Part shown: one piece after another, positions 1 to 6,751 of the stretch
How positions within the stretch are numbered: position 1 is the stretch's first letter
How the letters are laid out: each line of letters starts with the position of its first letter
Assembly (NCBI GenBank): GCA_030840415.1
Contig: JAVEEO010000059.1
Location: 1-8,170 of the forward strand
Reading direction: 5' to 3'
DNA: 8,170 nt
DNA from: Pseudonocardiales bacterium
GTDB taxonomy: Bacteria; Actinomycetota; Actinomycetes; Mycobacteriales; Jatrophihabitantaceae
Notes under the pieces: model-generated
Database searches by the model: none
What the model was told of the DNA's origin: nothing
What the model saw: only the letters and a program-made list of their open reading frames with translations
Position numbers and translations under genes: made by a program

Positions 1-2
1 AG

Positions 3-3000
3 CCCACCGAGAACCCTCTCGACGTACGGGACGCCAGCCCGACCGAACAGCAGATCTGGTACGCCGACCAGGCATTTCCGGATCGCCCCAGCTACACCGA
101 GTCGCTGGTCGTCGCGCTGGAGGGCAACCTCGACGTGGTGGCGTTGCAGGCGGCCCTGAGCGCGGTCGCCGCCCGCCACGACGGCCTGCGCTCGACCTTC
201 CACGACCTCGACGGCGTGCTGAAGCGGGTGGTCGCGGCCCCGTCCGAGCTGCCGTTGCCCGTGCACGACGAGCCGGGAGCCGATGTCGAGGAGGCGGCCC
301 GCCGGGCGATGGCGCGCGAGACCGCCACCCCGTTCGACCTGGCCACCGGCCCGCTGTTCGCGCCCTACCTGGTGCGCCTCGGCGACCAGCGCTACCTGCT
401 CGTGTTGCGGATGCACCACCTGGTGATCGACACCGTGTCGGGGACGGTCCTGACCGAAGAGATCTCCGAGTGCTACCGGGCCGCCGCGACCGGTGCTGAC
501 GTCGCCCTGCCGGTCGCCGACCCGTTGCCGGCGCCGCAGCCGGCCTCGGCGGAGTCGCTGACGTACTGGACCGCGCTGCTGGCCGGCGCGCCCCGTGAGC
601 TGGAACTGCCCTATGACCGCCCGCGCCCCGGCGCGCCGTCCGGCCGAGGTGCCTCGGTCGGGGCGGAACTGGACGCCGAGCTGATGTCGTCGTTGCGGTC
701 GGTGGCCCGGCAGCACCGGGTGACGCCCTTCACCGCGCTGCTGGCCGCGTGGGCGCTGACGCTCCGGGCGGTGAGCGGCGAATCGGACCTGGTGATCGGC
801 AGCCCGTTCGCGCACCGGCAGGCCGGGGCCGAGCGGGCCGTCGGGTTCTTCGTGCACACGCTGCCGTTGCGGATCACGATCGAGGAGCAGGCATCGTTCA
901 CCGACGTGCTGAAGCTCGTCCGCGAGCGGCTGCTCAGCGCCCAGGAACACCGCGACGCCCCGCTCCCGGAGATCGTGCGCGCCCTGGGCGGCAACCCGGA
1001 CCCGCAGCGCAACCCGCTGTTCGACACCATGGTCGTCTACGACAACGAGGCCATCTTCGAGCTCGACCTGCCCGGCGTCCGGGCCACCCTTCTCGACGTC
1101 ACGCCCGACCGTGCCCCGGTGGACCTGGTGCTGTTCCTGATCAATCTCGGCGGCACCGTCCGCTGCCGCCTGAACTACGCCCTCGACCTGTTCGAGCCGG
1201 ACACCGCCCGCGACCTGCTCCAGACCTACAGCCAGGTGCTGTCCGCCGTGGTTGCCGACCCGCGCCACCCGCTGCGTGAGCTGGACCAGCTCCAGCGGCG
1301 CGCCCCGAGCCAGGCTCCGCCTGCCGCGGGCCTGCCGCCGGAGGCCTGGACCACCGGCGGCCCGGCGCCGCACGGTCCCACGCTGCTGCACCACGGTGTC
1401 CTGAACCGGCCGTCCGACCTTCCGGCAGTCGTCGACGACGGCGTGGTGACCACCAGCGCCCAGCTCAGGGCCCGCGCCGCCGCCGTGGCCGGAGCCATCG
1501 CCGAGCTGGGGGTACCCGCCGGTACTCCGGTCGCCGTCCTGCTGCCCCGCGGCGTGGACGCGGTGGCGGCCATGCTCGGTGCGTTTGCCGCCGGGGTGCC
1601 ATACGTGCCGCTGGACCCGGAGCAGCCCACCGCCCGGCTCGGGCACATGGTCCGCAAGGCCAGGGCCGCCGCCGTGATCACCGCTGACGGCGCCGAGGTT
1701 CCCGGCGACCTTCCGAGCATCCTCGTCGACCGGCTCGCCGAGCCGGCTGAACCCACCGCGATCAGCGGCCACCCGGTCAGCCCGGACGACGTGGCCTACA
1801 TCCTGTTCACCTCCGGCTCCACCGGCGAACCCAAGGGTGCGCTGATCGAGCACCGGGCCATCTCCACCGTGATCGACTGGTACACCCACGACCTGGGCCT
1901 GACCGCCGCCGACCGGATCCTGTGGTTCTGCAGCCCCGGCTTCGACGTCTCCTCGATCGATGTCTGGTCGGCCCTGCGCACCGGCGCGACCCTGTACGTC
2001 GTCCCGCCCGACCTGCGCTACGACCCGGCCGGGCTGCGGGACTGGCTGATCGACACCGGAATCACCATCGCCTTCCTGCCGACTCCGATGGGTGAGCTGC
2101 TGCTGGACCAGCGCTGGCCCACCGAGCCCGCCGGCTCGGTCGCCCTCCGGCATCTCATCGTGGGCGGCGACGCCCTGCACCGCAGGGCACCGGCCGGGGC
2201 GCCGTTCCGGCTGTGGAACGCCTACGGCCCCACCGAGGCCGCGGTGGCGACCTGGACGGAGGTGCCGGCCGACGGCGACGGGCCACCCCCGATCGGCCGG
2301 CCGGTGCCGGGCACCTGGCTGCGGGTCGTGGACGAAACGGGCCGCCAGGTGCCGGTGGGCGAGCCCGGGGAGCTGCTGATCGGTGGCGCCCAACTGGCCC
2401 GCGGCTATGCCGAGCCGACCCCGGAGCAGGCCGCCCGATTCGCCGGTACCGGCGCCGATCGCTACTACCGCACCGGCGATGTGGTCCGCTGGAACGCCGA
2501 CGGTGACCTGGAGTTCCTGCGCCGCAGCGACCAGCAGGTGCAGATCCGCGGCTTCCGGGTCGAACCCCGCGAGGTCGAGCACCAGCTGGCCACCCTTCCC
2601 GGCGTGCGGGAAGGCGCGATCCGCGCCTGGACCGACTCCGAGGGCACCGTTCGGCTGGCCGCCTACGCGGTCACCGCGCCCGGCGTGACCGTCGCCGACC
2701 TGCGCACGCGATTGGCGGCCCGGCTACCGGAGTACATGATCCCCGCGACCTGGCAGCTGATGGACGCGCTGCCGCTGACCACCAACGGCAAGATCGACCG
2801 GGCCGCCCTGCCCGAACCGGCCCTCGGCACTCCCCGGCAGCCGGCGGCAGACCGGCGCGGCGGCCTCGAGCAGCGGCTCGCGGCGGTGTGGGCGGCCGAA
2901 CTGGGCGTGGCGGCGGTGCTGCCGAACGCCACCTTCTTCGAGCTGGGCGGTCACTCGCTGTCGGCGATCCGGCTGGTCAACCGGGTCCGCGACGAGTTGG

Positions 3001-4394
3001 GGGTGCGGCTGGACGTGGCGGACTTCCTGCGCAGCCCGACCGTGCGCGGGCTGGCGACCCTGCTGGCCCCACAGCTGCAGCCCTCCGACGTCGAGGTGAG
3101 CGTCCCGGCGAGTCGCAGCCAGCTGATCGGGTACCAGGCGACGCTGGCCAGCGAGGACCCCAGCCTGCTGACCGTCGCCACCCGCTTCACGCTCAACGGC
3201 ACCCTGGACGAGCCTGCCCTGCGACGGGCGCTGACCGCGCTCATGATCAGGCACCCGGCCCTGCGAACCCGGATCCGCGAGATCGACGGGGTGCCGCACC
3301 AGGAGGTGATGGTCGCCGATGAGGCACCACTGAAGATCGTCGACGCCACCGGCGCCACTGAGGACGACCTCGAGTCGGCGGTGCTGGCCGCCGCCGGTGA
3401 CGCGGCGGACCTCACCGAGGGCAGCACCTTCCGGGCGACGTTGTTCGCCGTGTCCGACCGGCGCGCGGAACTGCTGCTCACCGTCCACCACTGTTTCAGC
3501 GACGGCTGGTCGGTCGGCGTCCTGGTCCGCGACCTGAGCGAGCTGTATCGGGCCGAGGTCGCCGGCGAGGCCCCCGACCTGCCGGCCCTGACCACCAGCT
3601 ACCTCGACTACACCGACTGGGAAACGGCCCATCTCGCCGACCCCGCCACCCGAGCCGCCATCCAGGACTGGGTGGACTACGTCGAGGCGGTCGGCGCCCG
3701 TCCGCTGCTGCTGCCCACCGACCATCCGGGCGGTGACTCGCTCACCGGCCACGGGGCCGTCCACACCGCCGTCCTCGCACCGGAGTTGGTCGCCGCGATC
3801 GAGGCGGTAGCGACCCGCGAAGGCGCCACCGCCTTCGCCGTGCTGATCGCCGGCTTCGCCGCGCTGGCCCAGGAGGTCACCGGCGCCTCGGCCACCGCCT
3901 TCCTCTGCGGAGTGGCCAACCGGCCGGAGTCGCGCTTCGAGAACGTCGTCGGGTGCTTCACCCACCTGTCGTGGATCGTGGTTCCGGTTGCCGAAACGGC
4001 CACCTTCGCCGGCCTCGTCAGCGCCGGCCGCGACGCGATCTGGCGATGCCTCGCGCTGCAGGCCATCCCGGCGCGGGTGCTGAAGGAGGCTGCCGGCGGG
4101 CCGTTCGCGCAAACCCTGCCCCGAACGATGCTGGAACTCTTCAACACCTCGTTCCCCAGCCTCACGCTGCCCGGGGTGGACCCCGCACCGCCGATCGATG
4201 TAGACCTGCCGGTGGCCCGGGGCGAGCAGACCTGGGCCATCCATCCCGGCCCGGACGGGGCTCTGCATCTCAGCCTGGAATACAGCACCGATCTCTACGA
4301 GCCGGACAGCGTGGCCACCTGGGCGACCCGGTTCATCGAGATCCTCACCGCGGGCGTCGCCGACCCGGACGGCAAGCCCTGGCAGAGCCCGTGA
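3..4394 (+). CDS. Non-ribosomal peptide synthetase, C-A-PCP-C (5' end outside window)
   Basis: This cytoplasmic assembly-line enzyme activates an amino acid as the adenylate, tethers it to a phosphopantetheine arm and forms peptide bonds. The frame is open from the window edge, and codons before any internal GTG already encode a C1-like motif (SPTEQQIWYADQ), so the true start lies upstream. Numbering from the codon at nt 3 (1463 residues seen), the first C domain is about 12-435 with HHLVIDT at 138-144. The adenylation domain is about 455-940, with the A3 loop FTSGSTGEPKG near 602, NAYGPTE near 739, TGD near 824 and the catalytic Lys930. The PCP has LGGHSL with the attachment Ser985. The second C domain is about 1035-1455 with HHCFSDGWS at 1162-1170. 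No epimerase, thioesterase or reductase follows. The next gene is convergent, so this is the last gene of its operon. Assignment is firm; the product is unknown. Confidence 0.97.
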   Translation, partial: PTENPLDVRDASPTEQQIWYADQAFPDRPSYTESLVVALEGNLDVVALQAALSAVAARHDGLRSTFHDLDGVLKRVVAAPSELPLPVHDEPGADVEEAARRAMARETATPFDLATGPLFAPYLVRLGDQRYLLVLRMHHLVIDTVSGTVLTEEISECYRAAATGADVALPVADPLPAPQPASAESLTYWTALLAGAPRELELPYDRPRPGAPSGRGASVGAELDAELMSSLRSVARQHRVTPFTALLAAWALTLRAVSGESDLVIGSPFAHRQAGAERAVGFFVHTLPLRITIEEQASFTDVLKLVRERLLSAQEHRDAPLPEIVRALGGNPDPQRNPLFDTMVVYDNEAIFELDLPGVRATLLDVTPDRAPVDLVLFLINLGGTVRCRLNYALDLFEPDTARDLLQTYSQVLSAVVADPRHPLRELDQLQRRAPSQAPPAAGLPPEAWTTGGPAPHGPTLLHHGVLNRPSDLPAVVDDGVVTTSAQLRARAAAVAGAIAELGVPAGTPVAVLLPRGVDAVAAMLGAFAAGVPYVPLDPEQPTARLGHMVRKARAAAVITADGAEVPGDLPSILVDRLAEPAEPTAISGHPVSPDDVAYILFTSGSTGEPKGALIEHRAISTVIDWYTHDLGLTAADRILWFCSPGFDVSSIDVWSALRTGATLYVVPPDLRYDPAGLRDWLIDTGITIAFLPTPMGELLLDQRWPTEPAGSVALRHLIVGGDALHRRAPAGAPFRLWNAYGPTEAAVATWTEVPADGDGPPPIGRPVPGTWLRVVDETGRQVPVGEPGELLIGGAQLARGYAEPTPEQAARFAGTGADRYYRTGDVVRWNADGDLEFLRRSDQQVQIRGFRVEPREVEHQLATLPGVREGAIRAWTDSEGTVRLAAYAVTAPGVTVADLRTRLAARLPEYMIPATWQLMDALPLTTNGKIDRAALPEPALGTPRQPAADRRGGLEQRLAAVWAAELGVAAVLPNATFFELGGHSLSAIRLVNRVRDELGVRLDVADFLRSPTVRGLATLLAPQLQPSDVEVSVPASRSQLIGYQATLASEDPSLLTVATRFTLNGTLDEPALRRALTALMIRHPALRTRIREIDGVPHQEVMVADEAPLKIVDATGATEDDLESAVLAAAGDAADLTEGSTFRATLFAVSDRRAELLLTVHHCFSDGWSVGVLVRDLSELYRAEVAGEAPDLPALTTSYLDYTDWETAHLADPATRAAIQDWVDYVEAVGARPLLLPTDHPGGDSLTGHGAVHTAVLAPELVAAIEAVATREGATAFAVLIAGFAALAQEVTGASATAFLCGVANRPESRFENVVGCFTHLSWIVVPVAETATFAGLVSAGRDAIWRCLALQAIPARVLKEAAGGPFAQTLPRTMLELFNTSFPSLTLPGVDPAPPIDVDLPVARGEQTWAIHPGPDGALHLSLEYSTDLYEPDSVATWATRFIEILTAGVADPDGKPWQSP
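1941..2792 (+). other. Adenylation-domain substrate pocket (specificity residues)
   Basis: I aligned this A domain by eye to the phenylalanine-activating domain of gramicidin S synthetase (GrsA), using the FDxS, LP(P/T), YGPTE and NGK anchors. The pocket positions 235, 236, 239, 278, 299, 301, 322, 330, 331 and 517 read D, V, I, F, I, G, A, V, A, K. Asp235 and Lys517, which hold the amino and carboxyl groups of alpha-amino acids, are both present, so an alpha-amino acid substrate is expected. The pocket is entirely hydrophobic and small at 301, 322 and 331, which suggests a bulky aliphatic or aromatic side chain. The string does not equal any code I remember with certainty, and I do not name a substrate. 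Confidence 0.6.
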
Positions 4395-4450
4395 CCTGAG
4401 AGCACGTCGCACCGCGGGCCGGGTTCGGCTATCCGAGTCGTAGCACGCTG

Positions 4451-4483
4451 ATCGGCCAGGTCTGCCTCATCGGCGTGGCCGGT
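4451..4483. terminator. Candidate hairpin terminator between convergent genes
   Basis: The arms ATCGGCCA (4451-4458) and TGGCCGGT (4476-4483) pair over 8 bp in + RNA with one G-U wobble. A short inner stem GCC/GGC (4464-4466 with 4472-4474) extends the fold. It starts 57 nt after the synthetase stop and lies between two genes that converge on it. There is no T tract on either side, which is common in high-GC actinomycetes. A weaker hairpin with a CTAT loop (4422-4439) lies just upstream. Confidence 0.4.
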
Positions 4484-4504
4484 GGCGGCTTGATGCTCTC
4501 GAGT

Positions 4505-5140
4505 TCAGGTTCTGAGACCATGCGCTGTGTACATGGCCGCTCCAACCTCCACCAACAACAGGACAACTGCCACGAAGTACAAGTAGGTTTTGACACGCCG
4601 CCGTGCGATGAGGGATTTGGAGAGTGCATACCAGGAGTCGTACTCGGCACGGGCGACAGACTTGGAATTCGTGAGCGTCAGGTCGTTCACGAGGTTGTAC
4701 ATGGCTTCAACCGCTTGTGCGGCTCGTTCTCCGGTCGAGCGCATTTCCCTCGCAGCCCCACCTATGGCCTTCGGGCGCTCTCGTCGCGCATAAAGCGCGA
4801 CGATGGCTACCAGAATGGCCAGGATGGCGGTAGCGATCAAGCCGCTCGTTCGTACGTGCCCGGCTTTCACGAGGCCGCCCGTGAAGGTCACGATCGCAAC
4901 TGCGGCCGCGATGAGAATCGCCGCCTGGGAGTCTGTGCCGGCAAGGCGTCCGTCCTCGATGCGAAAGAGGTCGCGCTGAAACGCTGCCGCGTTGCGCAGC
5001 GTGTCGATCAGCTCGTCATCGGGAATTTCCGCGCACGAGGAAGCCAACTGATCTTCGATCAACGCGACACGCCGTTCCAGGTCTGCCGGCTCGTCCGTTG
5101 GTGTTTCCGCGCGAGACCTGCGCGGGTCTCGAGGGTCCAT
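4505..5140 (-). CDS. Three-helix membrane protein, Pycsar/SLATT-effector-like
   Basis: The protein has 211 residues from the chosen ATG. Residues 1-20 are charged and Pro-rich, and 21-65 are amphipathic and probably helical. Hydrophobic helices lie at about 73-92, 100-118 and 185-205. Residues 119-184 form a polar segment with a Tyr/Trp-containing stretch ending in ALSKSLIARRR just before the last helix. The first helix opens with TDSQAAILIAAA, which resembles the (D)xKAxxLLxxN-type entry of PycTM-family Pycsar effectors; two close helices, a linker and a third helix also fit that family or the SLATT family. These effectors act at the membrane, usually in phage defence, but I see no nucleotide cyclase partner here. 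The frame is open further upstream to 5302. The ATG at 5140 is preferred because AGGGG sits 5 nt before it and the upstream residues look non-coding. GC is well below that of the synthetase. The gene is very likely real; the family is tentative. Confidence 0.8.
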   Translation of the reverse strand: MDPRDPRRSRAETPTDEPADLERRVALIEDQLASSCAEIPDDELIDTLRNAAAFQRDLFRIEDGRLAGTDSQAAILIAAAVAIVTFTGGLVKAGHVRTSGLIATAILAILVAIVALYARRERPKAIGGAAREMRSTGERAAQAVEAMYNLVNDLTLTNSKSVARAEYDSWYALSKSLIARRRVKTYLYFVAVVLLLVEVGAAMYTAHGLRT

Positions 5141-5395
5141 CGCCGCCCCTGCATCGTGAAGGCTCTGCCGACCGAGAGCAACATTGTCACAAGATGCCTG
5201 CAACGCGTTGGGCCAAGTATGCACCTCATAGCGCAGCAGTGGTACCCACATGTCGAGGGAAATCACTGCGTGGCGCGGCGCGGATCGGATGAATTTTTCC
5301 AACCTGTCCTGACCGGGATTTCGCCGTAAACACAGTGCAGATCATCACTTCGTCGATCCGGGTGGTCCAGATGTCGAGGGTATCCCGCCGACCCA

Positions 5396-5425
5396 TTGCC
5401 CCCTCTCGGGTGCCGGGCGAAGAAT
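5396..5425 (+). promoter_or_regulatory. Weak candidate promoter for the 126-residue protein
   Basis: TTGCCC (5396-5401) and AAGAAT (5420-5425) are separated by 18 bp, and each matches 4 of 6 consensus bases. Initiation would fall near 5432, giving a leader of about 30 nt that contains the palindrome and the ribosome binding site. The call rests on pattern only. Confidence 0.25.
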
Positions 5426-5434
5426 GTAGGACGA

Positions 5435-5446
5435 GGCTTGCAAGCC
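5435..5446. promoter_or_regulatory. Perfect 12-bp palindrome, candidate operator
   Basis: GGCTTG followed directly by CAAGCC forms a perfect two-fold-symmetric site. It begins about 10 bp after the candidate -10 hexamer and ends 5 bp before the ribosome binding site, where a bound repressor would block transcription of the rightward gene. Being perfectly self-complementary without a loop, it fits a protein-binding site better than an RNA hairpin. Confidence 0.35.
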
Positions 5447-5451
5447 CACCG

Positions 5452-5457
5452 AGGAGG
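5452..5457 (+). promoter_or_regulatory. Consensus ribosome binding site fixing the start at 5464
   Basis: A full AGGAGG lies 6 nt before the ATG at 5464. It is the best Shine-Dalgarno sequence in the window. It picks this ATG over an upstream in-frame start at 5335, whose extra residues are Arg/Pro/Ser-rich and look untranslated. Confidence 0.8.
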
Positions 5458-5463
5458 CGAGCT

Positions 5464-5844
5464 ATGACTTTCATCCGTCAGGCTGCCTGGAGCACGGAAG
5501 CCGAACAGGCGTTTGGGTGGTCGACGAGCCTGATCTGGTACGCCGTCGCCATTCGTGAGATGAAGAAGCTGACGCCGCGACTGGGCGAGTTCCGACCGCT
5601 GGCGCTCGAGGCGAATGCCATCGGCAATGAGCTGACCCGAGCCGCCCAGCAACGGTACGAGTTCTTGATTCAGTCGATGAAACCCATCATCCGGGGGTGG
5701 AGTGACCCGCGAGGTCTCGGCTACCAGTCTCAGGTGCACGACTCGTTCCTGCCACCGAACGCCTGTCCGCGGCACGACGGGAAACCAGTGATCTGGCACG
5801 AGTGCTCTGCTTCAGCAGATCGAATTGCCCAGGTGTACTGGTAG
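5464..5844 (+). CDS. Unrecognised 126-residue protein
   Basis: I do not recognise this family. The protein begins MTFIRQAAWSTEAEQAF and has an aromatic-rich N-terminal third (WSTSLIWYAV). A charged stretch likely to be helical follows, about residues 30-75 (REMKKLTPRLGEF, then NELTRAAQQRYEFL). The C-terminal third is Pro/Gly/His-rich and contains two Cys. I see no signal peptide, membrane segment or catalytic motif. The gene has a consensus ribosome binding site, a mostly G/C third position and a hairpin after its stop, so I believe it is translated. It is divergent from the membrane-protein gene and is also less GC-rich than the synthetase; the two could be an acquired pair sharing a control region, which is inference. 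A minus-strand frame (5263-5799) overlaps it but lacks a comparable ribosome binding site. Confidence 0.7.
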   Translation: MTFIRQAAWSTEAEQAFGWSTSLIWYAVAIREMKKLTPRLGEFRPLALEANAIGNELTRAAQQRYEFLIQSMKPIIRGWSDPRGLGYQSQVHDSFLPPNACPRHDGKPVIWHECSASADRIAQVYW

Positions 5845-5857
5845 CCGGGCCCTCGCG

Positions 5858-5875
5858 CGGAGGAGCCTCCGGCTC
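5858..5875 (+). terminator. Overlapping hairpins after the 126-residue gene
   Basis: Fourteen bases after the stop, CGGAG/CTCCG (5858-5862 with 5867-5871, loop GAGC) can form a 5-bp stem. GAGCC/GGCTC (5863-5867 with 5871-5875, loop TCC) can form an alternative one. The position suits a terminator, but no T tract follows and the stems are short. Confidence 0.3.
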
Positions 5876-6045
5876 GTCCGCTCGTTCGAAGAAGTCGGGC
5901 TGCGGGTCGCACGTCGTATCGTCGATGTCAGGCATTGCGCTGCCCACCCCGTGTCATCGTGCTCGATGACCAGCAGTGTGAATGCTCGTACAGCGCAAGT
6001 CGAGGCCGAACGGCACCTTCGTGGTGGCCGTACACGCCGGCGGCG

Positions 6046-6051
6046 GATAAT
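6046..6051 (+). promoter_or_regulatory. -10 element (GATAAT) for a probable leaderless mRNA
   Basis: GATAAT ends exactly 6 nt before the ATG at 6058, so transcription is expected to start at or next to the start codon. No Shine-Dalgarno sequence of note is present (only GCTGG), which agrees with leaderless translation. I could not find a clear -35 box at 17-18 bp. The 213-bp gap upstream (5845-6057) holds no gene that I can see. Confidence 0.55.
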
Positions 6052-6057
6052 GGCTGG

Positions 6058-6549
6058 ATGACGGAGCCGGCGCGTGGCGAGCCGACGGCGGACGGCCGGT
6101 ACATCGTGGTGGACGGCCGGCGGTGGCGGGCCACCGACCCGGCCATACCGGAGTCACTGCGCAAGGAACTGGTCGCCGAGCTGATGTCCGCGCGCCGGGA
6201 CGTCCGCAGCGACCCCGAGACCGCGCGCCCGCGGGTCCAGGACGCCAAGGTGGCGCTGGGGGAGCGGGGAGATCCGTGGTGGGACCCCACGCCCGAGGGG
6301 CAGCGAGTGCGGCTGGCCGCGGCGATGCGCGTGCTGCTGCGGCACCGAAAGCCTGAGGCGACGATCTGTCCCAGCGACGCGGCCCGGGTGGTGGGCGGGA
6401 CGTCCTGGCGGGATCTGATGGATCTGGCGCGCGAGGTCGCCCAGGACCTGGCCGGCGAGGAGATCCTCGTGGTCTGCCAGCACGGAACCGACGTCGACCT
6501 GGCCACGGCGGTCGGTCCGGTGCGGCTGGCTCGCGGCCGCCGCTGGTGA
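6058..6549 (+). CDS. DUF3253 family protein
   Basis: This 163-residue protein has the two-part layout of actinobacterial DUF3253 proteins. The N-terminal part (about 15-85) contains YIVVDGRRWRATDPAIPE, then LRKELVAELMSARR, then RVQDAKVALGERGDPWW. The C-terminal DUF3253 domain (about 90-160) contains ATICPSDAARVVGG, SWRDLMDLAREVAQDLA and a closing GPVRLARG. The C-terminal part looks like a small winged-helix-type fold, but the biochemical role of the family is unknown. Some homologues carry a misleading 'biopolymer transporter Tol' label, and nothing here resembles a transporter. I chose the ATG at 6058 over an in-frame start at 5935 because conserved sequence begins just after it and a -10 hexamer sits 6 nt upstream. 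The gene looks like a core housekeeping-type gene, not part of peptide biosynthesis. Confidence 0.88.
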   Translation: MTEPARGEPTADGRYIVVDGRRWRATDPAIPESLRKELVAELMSARRDVRSDPETARPRVQDAKVALGERGDPWWDPTPEGQRVRLAAAMRVLLRHRKPEATICPSDAARVVGGTSWRDLMDLAREVAQDLAGEEILVVCQHGTDVDLATAVGPVRLARGRRW

Positions 6550-6739
6550 CCGGCACCAGCGGCTTTGCCGGCTCCGAGTGGCGGCGGATTGCAAAGTGAG
6601 GTTGCTCCAGCAGCGGGGATTAGCTCGTGGGTGGGTAGATTTGTGACACCTGATGCAGCAGGCGCTGGCCGAATACCCGCTGTCCTTGAGAGCCTTGTCG
6701 GCCGCCGGTCAGGGCTGATGCCCGGCCCGCGCCCCTGCC

Positions 6740-6745
6740 TATCGT
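6740..6745 (+). promoter_or_regulatory. -10 element (TATCGT) for a probable leaderless mRNA
   Basis: TATCGT fits the actinobacterial TAnnnT pattern and ends exactly 6 nt before the ATG at 6752, the same spacing as in front of the DUF3253 gene. GGTGGC separates the two, with no real Shine-Dalgarno sequence. The 202-bp gap before it (6550-6751) shows no gene; only a short CCGGC/GCCGG inverted repeat appears just after the DUF3253 stop. Confidence 0.5.
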
Positions 6746-6751
6746 GGTGGC

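Larger units (their letters stand above)
5141..5463. other. Divergent intergenic region, no gene seen
   Basis: This 323-bp stretch separates the divergent starts at 5140 (-) and 5464 (+) and should carry both promoters. Frames run through it on both strands, but none has a ribosome binding site or recognisable protein. What can be seen: a TTGT-C-ACAA palindrome at 5184-5192, 44-52 bp upstream of the membrane-protein start; a weak -35/-10 pair for the rightward gene; and a perfect palindrome at 5435-5446. Confidence 0.6.

Noticed and set aside
4393..4403. CTGAGAG after the synthetase stop, reminiscent of a TPP riboswitch
   Set aside because: The other conserved TPP-riboswitch blocks are absent, and the site lies downstream of a gene and in front of none on that strand.
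2724..4412. A 562-codon open frame on the minus strand opposite the synthetase
   Set aside because: It is antisense to the PCP and second C domain, is full of Gly/Arg/Gln with no recognisable motif, and is the usual by-product of G/C-biased third positions in a real gene.
5141..5302. N-terminal extension of the membrane protein to an ATG at 5302
   Set aside because: The extra 54 residues look non-coding, and the internal ATG at 5140 has AGGGG 5 nt upstream. The longer form cannot be fully excluded.
4475..5329. A 284-codon plus-strand frame opposite the membrane-protein gene
   Set aside because: Its product has no domain pattern, whereas the opposite strand gives three clean hydrophobic helices and a plausible ribosome binding site.
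5263..5799. A 178-codon minus-strand frame over the unknown small gene
   Set aside because: It has no ribosome binding site and a Pro/Arg-rich product; the plus-strand gene has a consensus AGGAGG at the right distance.
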